The position numbers and the translations under genes are program-made. A model generated the notes under the pieces. The model searched no databases and had not been told where the DNA came from. It saw nothing but the letters and a program-made list of their open reading frames with translations. Positions 42,701 to 55,899 of a DNA stretch of 64,000 nt are shown here, one piece after another. The DNA is from Paramecium tetraurelia (taxonomy: Eukaryota; Ciliophora; Oligohymenophorea; Peniculida; Parameciidae): assembly GCF_000165425.1 (NCBI RefSeq), contig NW_001799277.1, forward strand, positions 372,001 to 436,000, written 5' to 3'. Numbering within the stretch: position 1 is the stretch's first letter; each line of letters begins with the position of its first letter.

Positions 42701-43266
42701 TACAAAGATAGTAATTATAGTTTTCCAAAAATATATATTAACTCTCGTTATATTGACTTGAATTCTCAATTTAAGGATTATACAAAAGACTAAACCGGTT
42801 CCGATCCTCAGAATGATCATGCATAAAATAAATAATTTTTTCGAGGTACTCACTATAGATAATGGGAACATCTTGTATCTCATGCAATTAAGTTGTAATT
42901 CTATTGAGATGATTAAGACAGTTACCTCTGATTTATGTACTTCTAGATACTCTATCTAGTCTCATGCACTTCAGGGATACGATATTCTAAATAAATTTGA
43001 ATTATCAAAACGACATAGATTATTAGTAGCATACTAAATATGGTTGGAATTAATTACAAATTAGTGCAGAAGCCAGCATCATTCGCTATAATTTGCTCTA
43101 TTTCATCTAACACATTGTTTGACGAATCTTTCTCCTTCTCTGACTTTTCTCCATTCCCAATCTCCTCTTCTTTCTTGTTCTCAGAGATCATCGATTTGTC
43201 ATCCTTATTTATGGATTTTAGGATCTCCTCCTCTTCACCAATCACTGATTGTCCTTTCCGAGACAT
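36726..43266 (-). CDS. Polycystin-like cation channel with two tandem channel modules
   Basis: Starts MSRKGQSVIGEEEEILKS at 43266. About ten introns of 23-28 nt join a ~2,090-residue chain. Module 1 (about 43060-41400) has a first helix (IFSMLLIIYVVLIIQIYL), an extracellular TOP-like region (CGLRFGIHFIYPKES) and further helices with a pore-like FFCGNFKFAF. A charged linker (EEAERKKKEEEESKKKKK) follows. Module 2 starts again with a helix (FLHIIFLIFLIIGF), a second TOP-like region (VRMTIRLYEGLNVNFF, SGAVEQYQ) and helices up to IDIVFFMIMFCLIVFAFACV and LLVLIRMLIAILDGHF (about 40830-39130). The frame is open across the linker without TGA. A ~700-residue tail with acidic, Q-rich and coiled parts continues to 36726; its last ~270 codons could be a separate gene if a 26-nt intron near 37540 is not used. 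Family members are ciliary cation channels. Confidence 0.75.
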
Positions 43267-43290
43267 TTATATTAAATTATAATTATATAT

Positions 43291-45479
43291 ATGCAAAATA
43301 AATAACTTGTAACCAGAACCACTACAAGACGAAATTTACTACAATCTTAGAGTGTTCTCGAGTAATCACTTAAATCCTCAATTTTGTAAAAGTCCAATTT
43401 CCAATTACAAATACAATCGCAAGTAATTTCCAACAACAATAATCCAAATTACGAGGACAAATAAAATTCACAGAATCCTTACTTCAATGATTTGAGCGGT
43501 ATTAGTCACGATTCAGAAAATGACATTTTTAGAGATTGTCCTACTTATAAAAATGGTCCCAAGTCTACAGGATCACTCAAATCCAGATCAAAAATACTCA
43601 ATTAAATGGCATACATCACTCAAAAAATGATCCCTGACTTCCAAAGAGGACTCTAATTGATTTCGCAAGCCGAGTATAAAGGATTTTTATAAGAGGGATA
43701 AAGTCCTTGATTTTCGAGTCGAACAAAGTGAATAACCAGTGCGTATAAGCAGTCAACAACTTGGTCTCGGAGAAATCATGATTAATTATCAACAAGACAA
43801 AGTATACATAATTCATTCTATATCAAAATACTTAGCATCCTATTGAATTGCGACCAGAATTGTGGAATGTGCAATCAGTCAGACAAATGGAATTTTACTA
43901 TTATAAACTGCGTTCCAAATAATAACCAGTCCCTCTGCAGTTTTATATGAATTAAAGTGAAACCACAAATTTCAAAATTTTCGTATCTTCTGTCAATCCC
44001 TTCCCAACCAAATTCTCCTGTGATCAGATCATTTCAGTCAAGGGATGGAAATATAAAATAGATGAATCTAAAACATTTCATTGCGATTACATTTACATTA
44101 GTATGGTTTGTGATTTAGATACCTAAGTCAAACTTAAGTTTTAGTTTGGTAATAGACTGTTGAAAAGACCTTAAACTATTTCAAGGAAAATTGAACCCTC
44201 CTCATTATTGATACGAAGTGTTCATCATTAGTAATTGGAAAGAATGAATTCCGATTTATTAAACGCTTAAGTGGCTGAGATTAAGAAAAGAAGAAAAGAG
44301 AAATTGAGATCACGTGGGATTTTTAAGGATCTAATCAAAGAAAATATTCAGAAAGTAATTGAATATAATGAAGAACACTAAAGAAGCTTTAGAGAACTAA
44401 AAAAGACCTAAGGAGATAACAGAATAGAGGATGTGTTATGTAGAAAAAAGCTGATGAGTCAAAATGAATAGTAAAGGAAAGAATATTCATAAAAAACTAA
44501 AGAATTAAGTAAAATTATTCGATAGAGACACAATTTTGTTTTATCAAAAAAGAATCTCAAAAATAGAGTTTGTACACATTGGTTTAATAGTATTTACTTA
44601 TCTCTAATTTGTACTAAGATTTATTTTATGTTTTAACATAAAATTGAAGCTTAAAATCAATCTACCTTGATGGCATTTTAGGTTAAAAGAATAATGAAAC
44701 GAATTCATAAAAGATTAAGTGCAATAAAGGGAGTTACTATTTATGATCGAGTGTTTTTCGATGTTAAATTGTAAATTATAATGTCACCATTTTATTTAGA
44801 GTATTGCAAGGTTTTTGCAAGGCCGTATATTCGAAGTAGGTTAAGTTGCATATGGAGAAGATTATACCGCATTTAAAAACAAGAGCTGAAATTTATCATC
44901 TAAAGAGTTAAGTGCTCATTACTAATCTTAAAATTTCAAAGATTCGAATGATGTTTTTAGAGTTTTTGTTAAGATACAAATCTTATAAATAGATGCTTCA
45001 TAATATCTGGAATAAATATTTTAAAGAATAATTCTTGAAGTATTATAATGGATTAGATCAATCAAAAAAAGGAACTTATCAACCATACATCATTTAATTA
45101 TAAAATCAAGATTATTTCATGTAATTCATTAAGATTAATTATTAGACAACTTTAAAGTGTATTTATTGAAACTTATAGTAAAGATAAATTAAGGAAATAT
45201 TTAAAAGATATGAGTGTCTATGCCAAATATCTGAAAAAACTGAGATCGCAGAAGTATAACAAAACAAAGAGAAGAGATATTGCCAACGAATAGATCTTAC
45301 ATTCGCCTCGAATGTTTCAATTACCAACTTATGATGATGTCTTGGAATATCTCCCTTTGCTTGTGGTTAACACTAATAAAGGAGATTTAAGGACTTCGCA
45401 ATAGATGCAACAATCGTAAATGCCTTTGATACAAGAGTCTTAGGAGAAAAAAAAGAAGCATGCAAAATCAAAAAAATGA
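43291..45479 (+). CDS. Large basic protein of unknown function
   Basis: Starts MQNKQLVTRTTTRRNLLQ at 43291. Introns of 22, 34, 29 and 25 nt restore one frame of about 690 residues ending KKHAKSKK at 45479. A beta-rich middle part (PIELRPELWNVQSVRQMEFY to TQVKLKFQFGNRL) precedes helical, Arg/Lys-rich segments with aromatic residues (TLMAFQVKRIMKRIHKRL, MLHNIWNKYFKEQFLKYY). This layout resembles large ciliary or basal-body proteins, but I cannot name a family. The start is 24 bp from the divergent polycystin-like start, so the two may share a promoter and be co-regulated. Confidence 0.65.
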
Positions 45480-45519
45480 GTTTAATATTTAATTAATTAT
45501 GTAATGGATTAGAGACTAT

Positions 45520-48500
45520 ATGAATCTGATAATTTAGACCAACTTGTCACCATCATTAAATAGTGCCAAGTTCATTACTTTTTAGATTCTGATCTACTAT
45601 TTGCAACTCACACATTTCATCACTCAAAACTATGATGAAAATGTTTTCAGATTGATTAAAAACATATCAGAAATTTGTGTCTTGACTCCATTGCTTTAAA
45701 GTATCTATGCAGTAAATGTATTGACTGGCATATTGCTTATCCTCTTAAACTTATTACCCTATCTAATAATTTTGCATAGAAAATTCACAAATGAACATTA
45801 AAAAGTGGCAATCATATCCAAATCATTATCACAGGTACAAGCAAACTTAAATTAAGTATGCCACCAAGTTGGTGAATTGTTATTTCCTGTATTTCACATG
45901 GTTTCTTTACTTGCCGCAGATGCATTACATAGGTTGGAACTTTTTAAGTCAGAAGGACCTATTTCTTATTGTGATATCTACGATTATCCTTTGTATCTCA
46001 ACTGGATCTTTGTTGATTTCAAACATCTACTTCATCAATTTTGAATTTAATGAACAGTCTTTAAGAAAACATTTCACTTATTATAATTGTTATGCACAAT
46101 TATTGATCATTCCAATGGCTATCTTGAATTAAAGTGCTGAATCTTTATACTAATTGATTGGCAGAATCATTCATGGCATCATCCTATTTGTGTTAATTTA
46201 TGAGGCCTATGTCGAATTACCATTTGGGTAAATGTAATTCAATAATATTTAGGTTCTCTAAGTACTCGACCGTCTACAATCGATTATTAATTATGCATAT
46301 CTTGCTGTTTATTTTCACGTCATATCTGTATTCATCTCCTGAACAAGCCTATAGTTTATTGGCTATTATGTTAATACTCCAACCAGTCTCATAATATCTC
46401 TTTTAAACACTAATATAACACAAGAGACTAAAGACTTATCACAACACTGTAAATTAATATTATGAATTGTTAATTATAGAAGATTTCTTTGATTTAATAT
46501 AGGCTGCTTAGAAAAGCAAAAAAAGAATCATAGAGTTAATTTAGAAATTTAGTTTGCATTTGAATCGTTGTCAATCGGTTAAATGTTAATGTAAAAAAAT
46601 AGGTGCTGTAGGTGTATTAAGATAGGAAGACGCAGTCATTTTAACCTCTTGTTTGTTTAGAATTGGATTTGAAAAACATAGAAACGATTCCAAAAATTTA
46701 GAAATTTACAGTCTCAAATTTCTTACATTTATAAATAAATACAGAAATAATGCTCCGAAAAGTTATCAAGAATTGAAGATATTATTTTAAAAGAAACGAG
46801 AATATTCATTTTATTTCATTTAAATTTCACTCTTACTCTAGTTCATCTTGTAGGCTTAGATGTAAAAGGATGAGGATTACAATATCAATAAGGATACCAG
46901 GGTCTCAAATGTGAAATTGTAAGTAAGCAAAAGTGAAAGAAGTATTGTATAAACCTTATATTAAATGGAATAAATTAAATAGAATCTACTACCCTTATTG
47001 ATGTAATTGACTTAATTTAAGGTTCAATTTTGGAAGCAATATTTGGCTGGTAAATTTTCCAATTTTTCTGAAATTGAAATTGAAGTCAAAAAATTGCAGC
47101 TTTTAAAAAACTAAATCTTAAATCAACTCAAAATTTACCAACCAATATTTTATACTCATGGTCGTACATTTAATGTGCAATTCCTTAAATACAGTGCTTT
47201 GATTGATTTGCTACTATTTAACAATGTTAGGAAGTATTTTGAATTAGAAAGAGGTAATTGATAGTATTTATTTGTAGAAAGACGAGAAATATTATAATTA
47301 GAGAAGAGCATGAACTCTTTTGATATAACAAATATTAACTTTTTTAAAGGAGAAGCCATTTCAGTGAAAGTTTGTATTGCATAAGGTCCAAATATTGGAA
47401 AAGTATTAAATGAGGTCATCTCACCATTGATTCCTAAATTTTTTGGGTTTCATCATTTTGATAATCCCATGGAAGCTTTTCTAGATTTTACAAAGGGAAA
47501 TATTAATACGTTGATGCCTACTTGGTTAGAGCCTGTTCATGATGAAATTATGTAAAATTATATAAGAAGAGGAGGAACAGCCAGGATAGGTAAATACTTT
47601 TAAACTTTTGCAAAAATATATGATAAAACTTTGATTAGATGTTAAGTCTACCTGGCTCATAATTTTAGTTAGAATCTGACTGATGATTTCACTATGATTG
47701 GTTGTTTGAAATCCTTAGAAGTAGATTAACCAAAATTCATTCCAGGAAAAGAACCTAAAAAAATAAAAGATGTGGCTTTTAAAGGTACTTAACATATTTT
47801 ATTTGATGTGAATGGAACTATATTGGGAATTACATAAGGATTATATTAAATGATTGAAAGATTACAAAGGATTAAAAGCAATTAAAAGGTTGAATCATTG
47901 AAAAACCACAGTCATGAAAAGAGTAAATCTGAAAATTCATCAATTGAGAGTGAGAGTTTTGATGTGTATTAATAATAATGGTCGAATGAAATGTTAAGAA
48001 TAGATGAATTTTATTAAAAAGTGTTAATATGGATGTTGTTACCATTCGTGCCTAGGGAGATAGAATAAACTGGGATAGAATACTTGATGGATGGAGAAAC
48101 CCCGCCTAAGAATCGATATCCAAATTTAGTAGATCTAGAAACTAGTAATAGTATAGTAAGCAATAAGGAAACATATTTATTTATTCCTGAAGACATTAAT
48201 TTATTCGTATCTTAGTATGAAAAGGTGTTACAAAAAATTATGGATGATGTTCGTGTTCAATCAAACAACTTTTCTTCAGGGTCATACAAAGGAATGAAGA
48301 GTGAATATTAAGAAAGTGAAAGCCTTAGTGCCTAATAGAGTGTAACTATTTACAATGAAAAGTTGTGTAGCTTCTACTTTGATTAACATCTAAAAAGTCA
48401 TTAAGCCTTGTAGTTTGGCACCACAAGACAATCAGAAATACAAAAGACTTCGATGAAACCCTCTTCTTAATCATAAGTTACCTTGCATAGTGAAGAAGAT

Positions 48501-51035
48501 AGTGAATAACTTAAAACTAAAGCCGAAAAAATCTATTATGATAAATACACAAAATACATTGAAAAAATTACACTTTAAAATTTCAATCCTGTTCCTATAA
48601 TTTATTCTGTGAATTATGAAGAATATAGATATAAAAAGAATGATGTTGGACAAAAATAATAATTTTTTGTAATTGAATTAGTTGTTAATGAATCTTAATT
48701 ATTAACTACTATGGGATATAAGCGATAAGTAAGGGAAACCATTAAATAAGCTTGTTTAAATTTTTAATCCAAAAGACTCTTGATTGAATAATAAGTATAA
48801 ACTGAAGATTCAAATAGTGTTCAAAGCAATATTAGTGAATAAATAAGTGATCACGATGGAGAGATAATTAATTACATGTTCCCAACCCATCCGTCCCATT
48901 ATTACGAAGATCTATATTTTCAATCACCTAAACTTGATTAAGATTCTAATTAATTTCAATCAAATGAAGATAAAAATGAACCTTAAAAAAAATAGAGCAT
49001 AAATACATAGGATTCATTAATAAAAGGATCTTTTAAATTGAAATTCCCTGAAAGGAATCTAGCCTTGAAAACTATGAATAAATATTTGGATAGGAAGAGA
49101 TAGCAAGATTTCTTTAATGAGACTGATTCTAAGCTGGCTATTGATAGTCGAGCTTCCCAATAATAAATTTAAGAAGAACATTAAGTCAAATATTCTGAAA
49201 ATCTGAAACTATTTGACTAGAATTATAAATCAATTCATTCTAAAATGGAAATCTTTAAAAATCCAACCTCTTTTAAAATCTAAAAATATCTCCTATATTT
49301 TGTGCTCTTTTTGATAATTGGATATATTATCCTATTAACAATAGCTGTTTTACAACAATATAACTTTAATGAATGTTTTGATTTAATTGAATTGATGCTA
49401 TCAACTCAATAAAGCTATTCATAAATTACACATGGACTTTTTCGTTTAGAATTATCAAATAAATTTAGTATCGATAAAAATTTAACAGAATTCTATTCTC
49501 TTTAAATTGATTCTAATCTCCAAAATTTAATCAATCTACAAAGTGAATAATTGATTAATATCAATTAAATTAACTTTAGTGTCAATTAGTTTTATAACAT
49601 AGAATACTAGATGATTCTCAATCCTACCTTGCAACAGACTATTTAGATGAGTTTGGCTTAATTTTATAAAATCAAAAATAATTCAGCTAATAATTCATAA
49701 GTTGCCCTAAATTCAATAGCTAATTTAAAGGAAATAGGATAACTACCTAAATTAGCATACGATAATTGTTATGATGATCAAGTATAAAATGAAGAACAAC
49801 TTTAATCCTTATTGACAATATATATGCTAATTATTTTCTTTTTGGTAATGTTATTACAGTTTTTGTAAGTTCCCTTGATATCAAAATTAAAAAATGATCA
49901 TAGGAGATTATACAAACTAGTGATCAAGTTATAAATATATGAAGTGCAAGATGAAATTGAGACATATGAGCATATTTTGTCGATATTCAAAAAGTCATTA
50001 TACGAATGGATGTTAATTGATTTTGTATAAGAAACCAGAATGTTCGAAAATAGTCTTGATAATATATAGTTTTAAACTTAACAATTAACCGATTAGAGCT
50101 AAAATCTTCTGCTTAATAATAGTAATAAAAAAAATAAATTTAAATTATTAGAGAAGTTGAAAAAGTAACGCATCAATTAGTTTAAATATATCATAATATT
50201 GATGATGGGATTAATAGTTATACTAGCCTATTTTTTAATTATTTTCTTTGTTATTTTTATACTATCGCAATAATTATTTGCAAATGCAGATTTCCTATTC
50301 AAATTTAAATTAATCCAATCTTACTTTATCAACATTATCAATAATATTGATTTAGTATCCTATAATACATATGATCAATAAAGTTTTATAAATCTTATGA
50401 GTCAAGAGGAATTTAATAATTATTCGTTATCATTAAAAAGTGATTAGTAAGACTAATATATTGAATTCAACAATAATTTTGCTTCAATTGTGAGCGATGA
50501 ACAATTACAGTACAATTTACAATAAATCAACGAGAATAACATATGTCTGGATTAAATTGGGATTGCTTGTAATGAAACTGATTCATTTAAACTGAATCCT
50601 AACATCCTCTAGTATTATTAGCATGGCATGAAGTATTTAATCACTTAAATTGATAAATTAATTGAATCATAACCGCATTTTTTCTACGATAGTATTAATA
50701 ACAATTCTTTCAAATAAGTTTAAGATTTTTATAGCAATAATGATCATATCGTATACATTGACTATGGAAGTGAAATCTTAATTTCAGCATATGCAAAATT
50801 AGTTGAAACTGCACACTAAGAGTTTGATTAAGCATTAACAATATACAAATAAACACTGCTGATATTCATTTTGAGTGTGGGAATGATGGGATTGTTGATT
50901 ATTTCGATGTTAGGTAGATTATTACTGAATATGCAACAAGATTCTATTAGTACTTGCTAATCATCACTTCTTCTCATTTCTCCTAAAAGATATTTGAATC
51001 AAAATATAGCATAATTAACATAGAAAAAAAGATGA
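45520..51035 (+). CDS. TmcB-like multi-membrane PAS protein, copy 3 (divergent)
   Basis: Starts MNLIIQTNLSPSLNSAK. Introns of 22 nt (45834-45855 region) and 25 nt (about 46229-46253) restore the N-terminal membrane helices (FLIVISTIILCISTGSLLI, LLIMHILLFIFTSYLY). Then comes the family hallmark HLNRCQSVKCQCKK. The PAS block is clear (about 47400-47750: INTLMPTWLEPVHDEIM, IRRGGTARIGKYFQTF, FTMIGCLKSLEV). A long acidic/Q-rich linker leads to C-terminal helices (YLLYFVLFLIIGYIILLTI at about 49290, MLIIFFLVMLLQFL, IIILMMGLIVILAYFLIIFF and ILSVGMMGLLIISML at about 50870). About 1,820 residues. Clearly the same architecture as the two minus-strand copies but much less similar in sequence. Confidence 0.82.
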
Positions 51036-51180
51036 GTGATTTTTTATCTTATCCATTTAAAAATTAGGACATTATTTTTTCTATTCCTGAATTTATTCTT
51101 ACCACATCTGATTGAAGTTAAGAATTAGTTGTTGTTATTATAGTAAATATTATTATAAGATTGAAAAAATATTTTAATTA

Positions 51181-52955
51181 ATGAACCCAACTTTCAAATA
51201 ATCACAACAAATAGAGAATAGCAGTAATATTATGGGCAGTAGCGCTGGATTCAATAGAAAAATCAAATTAGCTTCGTAAAGGCCTGGCAGCAGGGACTAA
51301 AAACTAAAAACTGGAGAAATGTAATTTGAAAATGTTTACCTTAATAGATTTCCTCAATTCTAAGATCCATTAGCCACCAATCCCTTTAATTTGCAAAGTC
51401 TTAACCTCTATTAAGATGAAAATACTTTTATTACAACTATGAAAGCAGAACTTCATTAAATACAAGAAGGAATCAATAAATTAGATTTTGATGGAAGAGT
51501 ACTAATAAACAATTCAATTTTAGATTCGAAATAACGACCCAAGACAAGAATATAGGTTACAATAAGTGAAAAAGTGGGTTGCTTAAAATTCTTAATCTAA
51601 ATTAGCACTTGAAAAGTTAAACAATATTGAGATCTCATAACTTCTTACTATATTAGATGTTCAAACTTTAGAGTAATGATTGTAATATTATTTAAGGGAA
51701 GCTATTGTCAAACTTTACAAATTCATATCTATCATGGATAGTGTAATTATGAAAGTTACAGAGTATGAGGCAATTCATTTGATCAAATTTGATGAGTTGT
51801 TTAGTTCATTGTGTCCTAACTATTAGGAAAACTTACAATAAATATCTGTTTTGAAATTTCCAATTGCTATTTCTAATATAAATCGAATGACTGAATTATA
51901 TTAAGTTAAATAAGATAAGAATTAACAATAAAAGCTTATAAATGATAATAGTAATAATTAGGGCCTTCTCAAATAAATTAAACAAAAAGATGATTAAATT
52001 AGCGAATTAAATAAAACAATTAAACAATTATAATTACAATTATAAGCAAGTATGAAAGGAAATAACAATAATAATAATACTAATAACAATAATAATAGTA
52101 ATAATAATAATAATAATAAAAACGAAAATTCTTAAGAACAAATTGATTAAATAAGGAATGAATATGAAATTGCGTTACAGAAACAATCAGAGACTTTAAA
52201 TTTAAAACATGAAAAAGAGATAGAGATGTTTTAAACTTAGATTGAATAGTTTTAGAAATAATTAACATAATTAAAAAATCATTATGAAAAATAAATATCG
52301 GATTTAGTATCATAAAGTTAATAAGACTAATTAAACATAAAATCTTAATATGAAGATAAATTAAAATAATAGTAATAATAACAATAATCATAATAGTAAT
52401 AATAATAACAACAATCATCTTAAATTCAAACTTAAACTAATACACAATAATAATCAAATGGCAATGCTAAAGATCATAATTATTATCAAAAAATTTTGGA
52501 TAATGCGCAACTAGAGTATAATGAAAGATATAAATCTTTAGAAAATGTAATCTTATCTTTACAATATAGGATTTAATTAAATTAAGGAATTAATTGACAG
52601 AAAAATAAACAATAATTGAAAGTCTTTAAAGAGAAGTTCAGCAATGGAAAGAAACAATTGATAGATTAAATAAAGTTAAGGTAATTTGAATAACTTAATT
52701 TAGGACGAAATCTATTAACAATTTTAAAAGCGATACACAACATAAGAGCAATTTTCAAATTCATATGAGGCAGCCTTAAAATTAGAATTTGAAACCATGA
52801 AAAAATCTTTTGAATAAAAAATATAAAAATACTAATAGGACTTGGAATCTCAAAGGAGAGAGGCAGGAAGATCATTAAATGAAATACGAGTGTAATTGGA
52901 AAGAGAGTAAGAAACAAAAAAATTATTATTGAATAAACTTAGTTTATATATTTGA
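51181..52955 (+). CDS. Coiled-coil protein with poly-Asn and poly-Gln runs
   Basis: Starts MNPTFKQSQQIENSSNIM. Four introns (25, 24, 23 and 23 nt) yield about 560 residues ending LLLNKLSLYI. After a variable N-terminus and a small helical domain (VKLYKFISIMDSVIMKV), the rest is coiled coil broken by an asparagine run (about 52060-52119) and a glutamine run built mostly from TAA/TAG (about 52367-52417). The C-terminal heptads (LESQRREAGRSLNEIRVQ) are regular. Likely structural; no family recognised. The poly-Q tract is invisible under the standard code. Confidence 0.7.
52060..52119 (+). repeat. AAT trinucleotide tract (poly-Asn)
   Basis: Imperfect AAT/AAC/AGT/ACT triplets in frame with the coiled-coil gene, encoding about 20 mostly Asn residues. 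As a near-microsatellite it is a likely site of length variation between alleles. Confidence 0.75.
52367..52417 (+). repeat. TAA/TAG trinucleotide tract (poly-Gln)
   Basis: About 17 codons, nearly all TAA, TAG or CAA with two TCA, in frame with the coiled-coil gene. The unit is a circular permutation of the upstream AAT tract, but read in a register that gives glutamine because of the ciliate code. Confidence 0.75.
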
Positions 52956-53117
52956 AATTGATATTAAAAAATAATGATTAAGATTGCTCTAGTTAATAAA
53001 TAATCTGATTTCTAATTCAGTATAAGTAGTGGATTTTTAAATAAGAAGAATTTCTAGAATAGAACTAATAGTTATTATTCATTAATTTTGTACTATTTAA
53101 AATAAATTAATGTTGTC

Positions 53118-54865
53118 TCATATCTTTAATAATGAATCCAAATAAACTTTTAAAGCTTAGCCTGCTAATTTAGAATCTGGGATTTTTTAGGTTGTACCAT
53201 ATAAAGTTCCCATTTCTCCACCTTTTTAGTATACTTATGGATTTGCTTTAATCTAAATTATAAGATCTTGATTACTTTTTCAATTGCTGCCTTAATATCA
53301 TGGACATATTATTTAAGATTAACAATGTTTTGTTGGGTTAAACTAATATGAACACCTGCTGGATTTTGTACACTGCTAATTGTCCAACCTTAATGAGTTA
53401 AGATTTCATGAATGGAATAAGCATTAAGCCAGCTTTCTTTGCTCATGAAAGCAACACAATTAATTTAAGGGTTTCCAAAAACTTTAATTTCTGGTATTTC
53501 AGATAATTATTTAGCCAAAGATTAGGTTGCATCCATTATTTTTTTACTGTATTCTACATACTTTTTCTTACCAATAGATTACAGAGTGAACCATGCACCA
53601 GCGGCACCAACTCCACACTTAGAGCCTTAAATACTTGGTACAGCATAAGCTCCTCCTGACCAAGTTGCAATCGAAAAGAAAGCATGTTCACGTAATTACT
53701 TAGTTTTAAACAAAACAGTTGAAACCCCTTTAGGAGCTAAGCCATGCTTATGTTAATCACATGAAATAGATGTGACGCCATCCAAAGTGAAATCAAATTT
53801 ACCTAGATCAAACCCATGATCTTTTGCAAAAACAGCAGTGAATCCTCCCAGACATGCATCAACATGTAAGCCAATTTTCTTTTTTTTAGCAATTGATGCT
53901 AATTCTTCTATGGGATCACAAGTTCCAAATCCAAAATTTGGGAGAGATCCAACAATACAAACTGTATTAGAATCAATTTGACTTCTAAGATCATTAACAT
54001 CTACTTAAAAGGTTGTATTATTAATTTTAGCAATTCTTACTTATATTTTAAAATACTCTCCTGCTCTATAAAAAGCTGCATGAGCTGTTTCAGGTATGAC
54101 TCTAAAATAATTTGAATGTTTACATATTGGGTTAACGAATTCCTTTTTATGATTCTCCCCAATTTCTGTATGCTAACATAGCTAAAAGGATTGACTCTGT
54201 TCCTCCAGTTGTGAGTATACCTATACTTTCTTTTTCTTATCCAAATAGATCTCCGGTCATTCTAATAACTTCTGCTTCCATCTGCCTTGTTGCTGGCCAA
54301 AGATCAGCATGCATTGGATTTGAATACAGAAAATGCTTACAAAAATCTTAAGCATTTTTTATAAATTATTTATCTGGCATTACGTACAATGATCCAGACA
54401 CTTTACCGCTGCCATAATTTTTACTATCTCTTTCTATCCAATCCTTCATTTTTTCCATCATAGCCTCAGTATCAACTCCATTATCAGGAAGCTTTAATGT
54501 TTTTTTTGTTGTCATCTTCTCCATTGAATCATTGAAAGATTGCAAAGCCTCAGATTTCTTCTTTTCAATGTAGGAGTTGACTCCTGGACAATAGTTTACC
54601 AGGAATAGAAATATTTAAGCCTAAAAGTATCCAAACAAACCTAGATATGAGATATATCCTTACTTTGATTGTAATCTCTGTTTGGAAATTTCAGATTTCT
54701 TAATGCCCATAGTCCTGACACACACAAAATTGCCACCAATACTGCAGTATCAAAAACATCGAAAGACCTTGTGTATTCTTGCATTGGTGTTTGTTTGTAA
54801 AACTCCTTGATATATTGCTTAAAGACATTATATTCCCGAATAACTATCGGCAATAATTATTCCAT
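53118..54865 (-). CDS. Sphingosine-1-phosphate lyase
   Basis: Starts MEQLLPIVIREYNVFKQY at 54865; three introns (23, 22 and 23 nt) give about 560 residues. An N-terminal membrane anchor (TAVLVAILCVSGLWAL) precedes a PLP-dependent fold. Motifs: YSNPMHADLWPATRQME, GILTTGGTESILLAMLAY, VIPETAHAAFYRAG, IGLHVDACLGGFTA, and SISCDQHKHGLAPKG carrying the PLP-binding lysine. All are close to SGPL1/Dpl1. The enzyme splits sphingosine-1-phosphate into a fatty aldehyde and phosphoethanolamine in the endoplasmic reticulum membrane, the exit from sphingolipid metabolism. Length and all active-site motifs look normal. Confidence 0.93.
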
Positions 54866-54877
54866 TATTAAAATAAA

Positions 54878-55637
54878 TCATTATATTTAAGTTAAGTATT
54901 TTCTATCTTTCCTAGAAATAAATTATGCGTCTCTATTCTTTTTCTGAATCAAGACAGGCGAAAATAGTATATATTGGTTAGAATTTGTATTCGAACTCTA
55001 AGTAGTTTCCTTTAATAACTCACATGGTTTCGAGGACTTTATTGTTTTGTAAGAATCCACTGAAACATAGTCTGATAATGAGTTCTCCACTACGATTAGC
55101 TATACAACTTACTGTCAACAAATTAAATAAGGAATTGAGATAATTGATCAATATCTTTGGACTGCTCAAATGAAGTTATCGCATTCATGAATCTGCCATT
55201 ACCTTTTGTGATTAAATAATCTGTTACGATTACACTATTAGTACCTTTTAGTATGCCCTTCTAATCTAAAGAGATTGTATTGTTCTAATAGAGAGTATAG
55301 ATTAAGTATAAAATTCTCGCCTCATTGGATTCAAATTGATTCATATAATTATATTTTATTTTAGATTATACTCTATCTCTAATAATTCTAAATTTGAAAT
55401 TAATACTCACTCTGCGACTTCACAGTTTTTAGACGCCAAACTCAATTTCGAATTGGAAATATGTTCTATTTCATATCGAATCTTCAAGATTAGATAATAT
55501 TAATATAATAAATATATTCTATCTATTTTGAAACTTAAAACTTGAGATCTTTTAACAAATCTAAGCAATAGTGAAATCAAAATCTATATTGTGATACCAA
55601 AAATTAAAAATAACCTAGTTTCCATAACAAAATTCAT
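54878..55637 (-). CDS. Hypothetical single-pass membrane protein
   Basis: Starts MNFVMETRLFLIFGITIQ at 55637; introns of 23 nt (GTGAGTATT...TTTAG) and 23 nt (GTAAGTTG...CGTAG) give about 235 residues ending KYLTQIQ. An N-terminal hydrophobic anchor (LIFGITIQILISLLLRFV) is followed by a soluble, possibly mixed alpha/beta domain (ARILYLIYTLYQNNTISLDQ, KGNGRFMNAITSFEQSK) and a Ser/Asn-rich tail. No family recognised. The stop is only 12 bp from the start of the S1P lyase gene on the same strand. Confidence 0.55.
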
Positions 55638-55899
55638 AATTTTTCAATTCAATTAATGTCATTTACATCCATTTCCAATCCTTTTTTAAATCTTTTCTAT
55701 AATTTGTAATGTGTGAATTAATTTAGTGTAATTCTATAATATAGGGTTTTCCTAAATGGACTAACTAGAACTAATAATGAAAATAATTTATAAACAAGTA
55801 TTTTTTTCGGATCTTTCAAAGCCTAATCTTTTCCATTCCCAAATTTAACTTTGTTGTTGTAATTTCTAATCACATAACTAAGTTTCCATGTCTATTATC

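Noticed and set aside
45869-46132. Separate small membrane protein gene
   Set aside because: It is the second exon of the third TmcB-like gene; a 22-nt intron before it and a 25-nt intron after it keep the frame.
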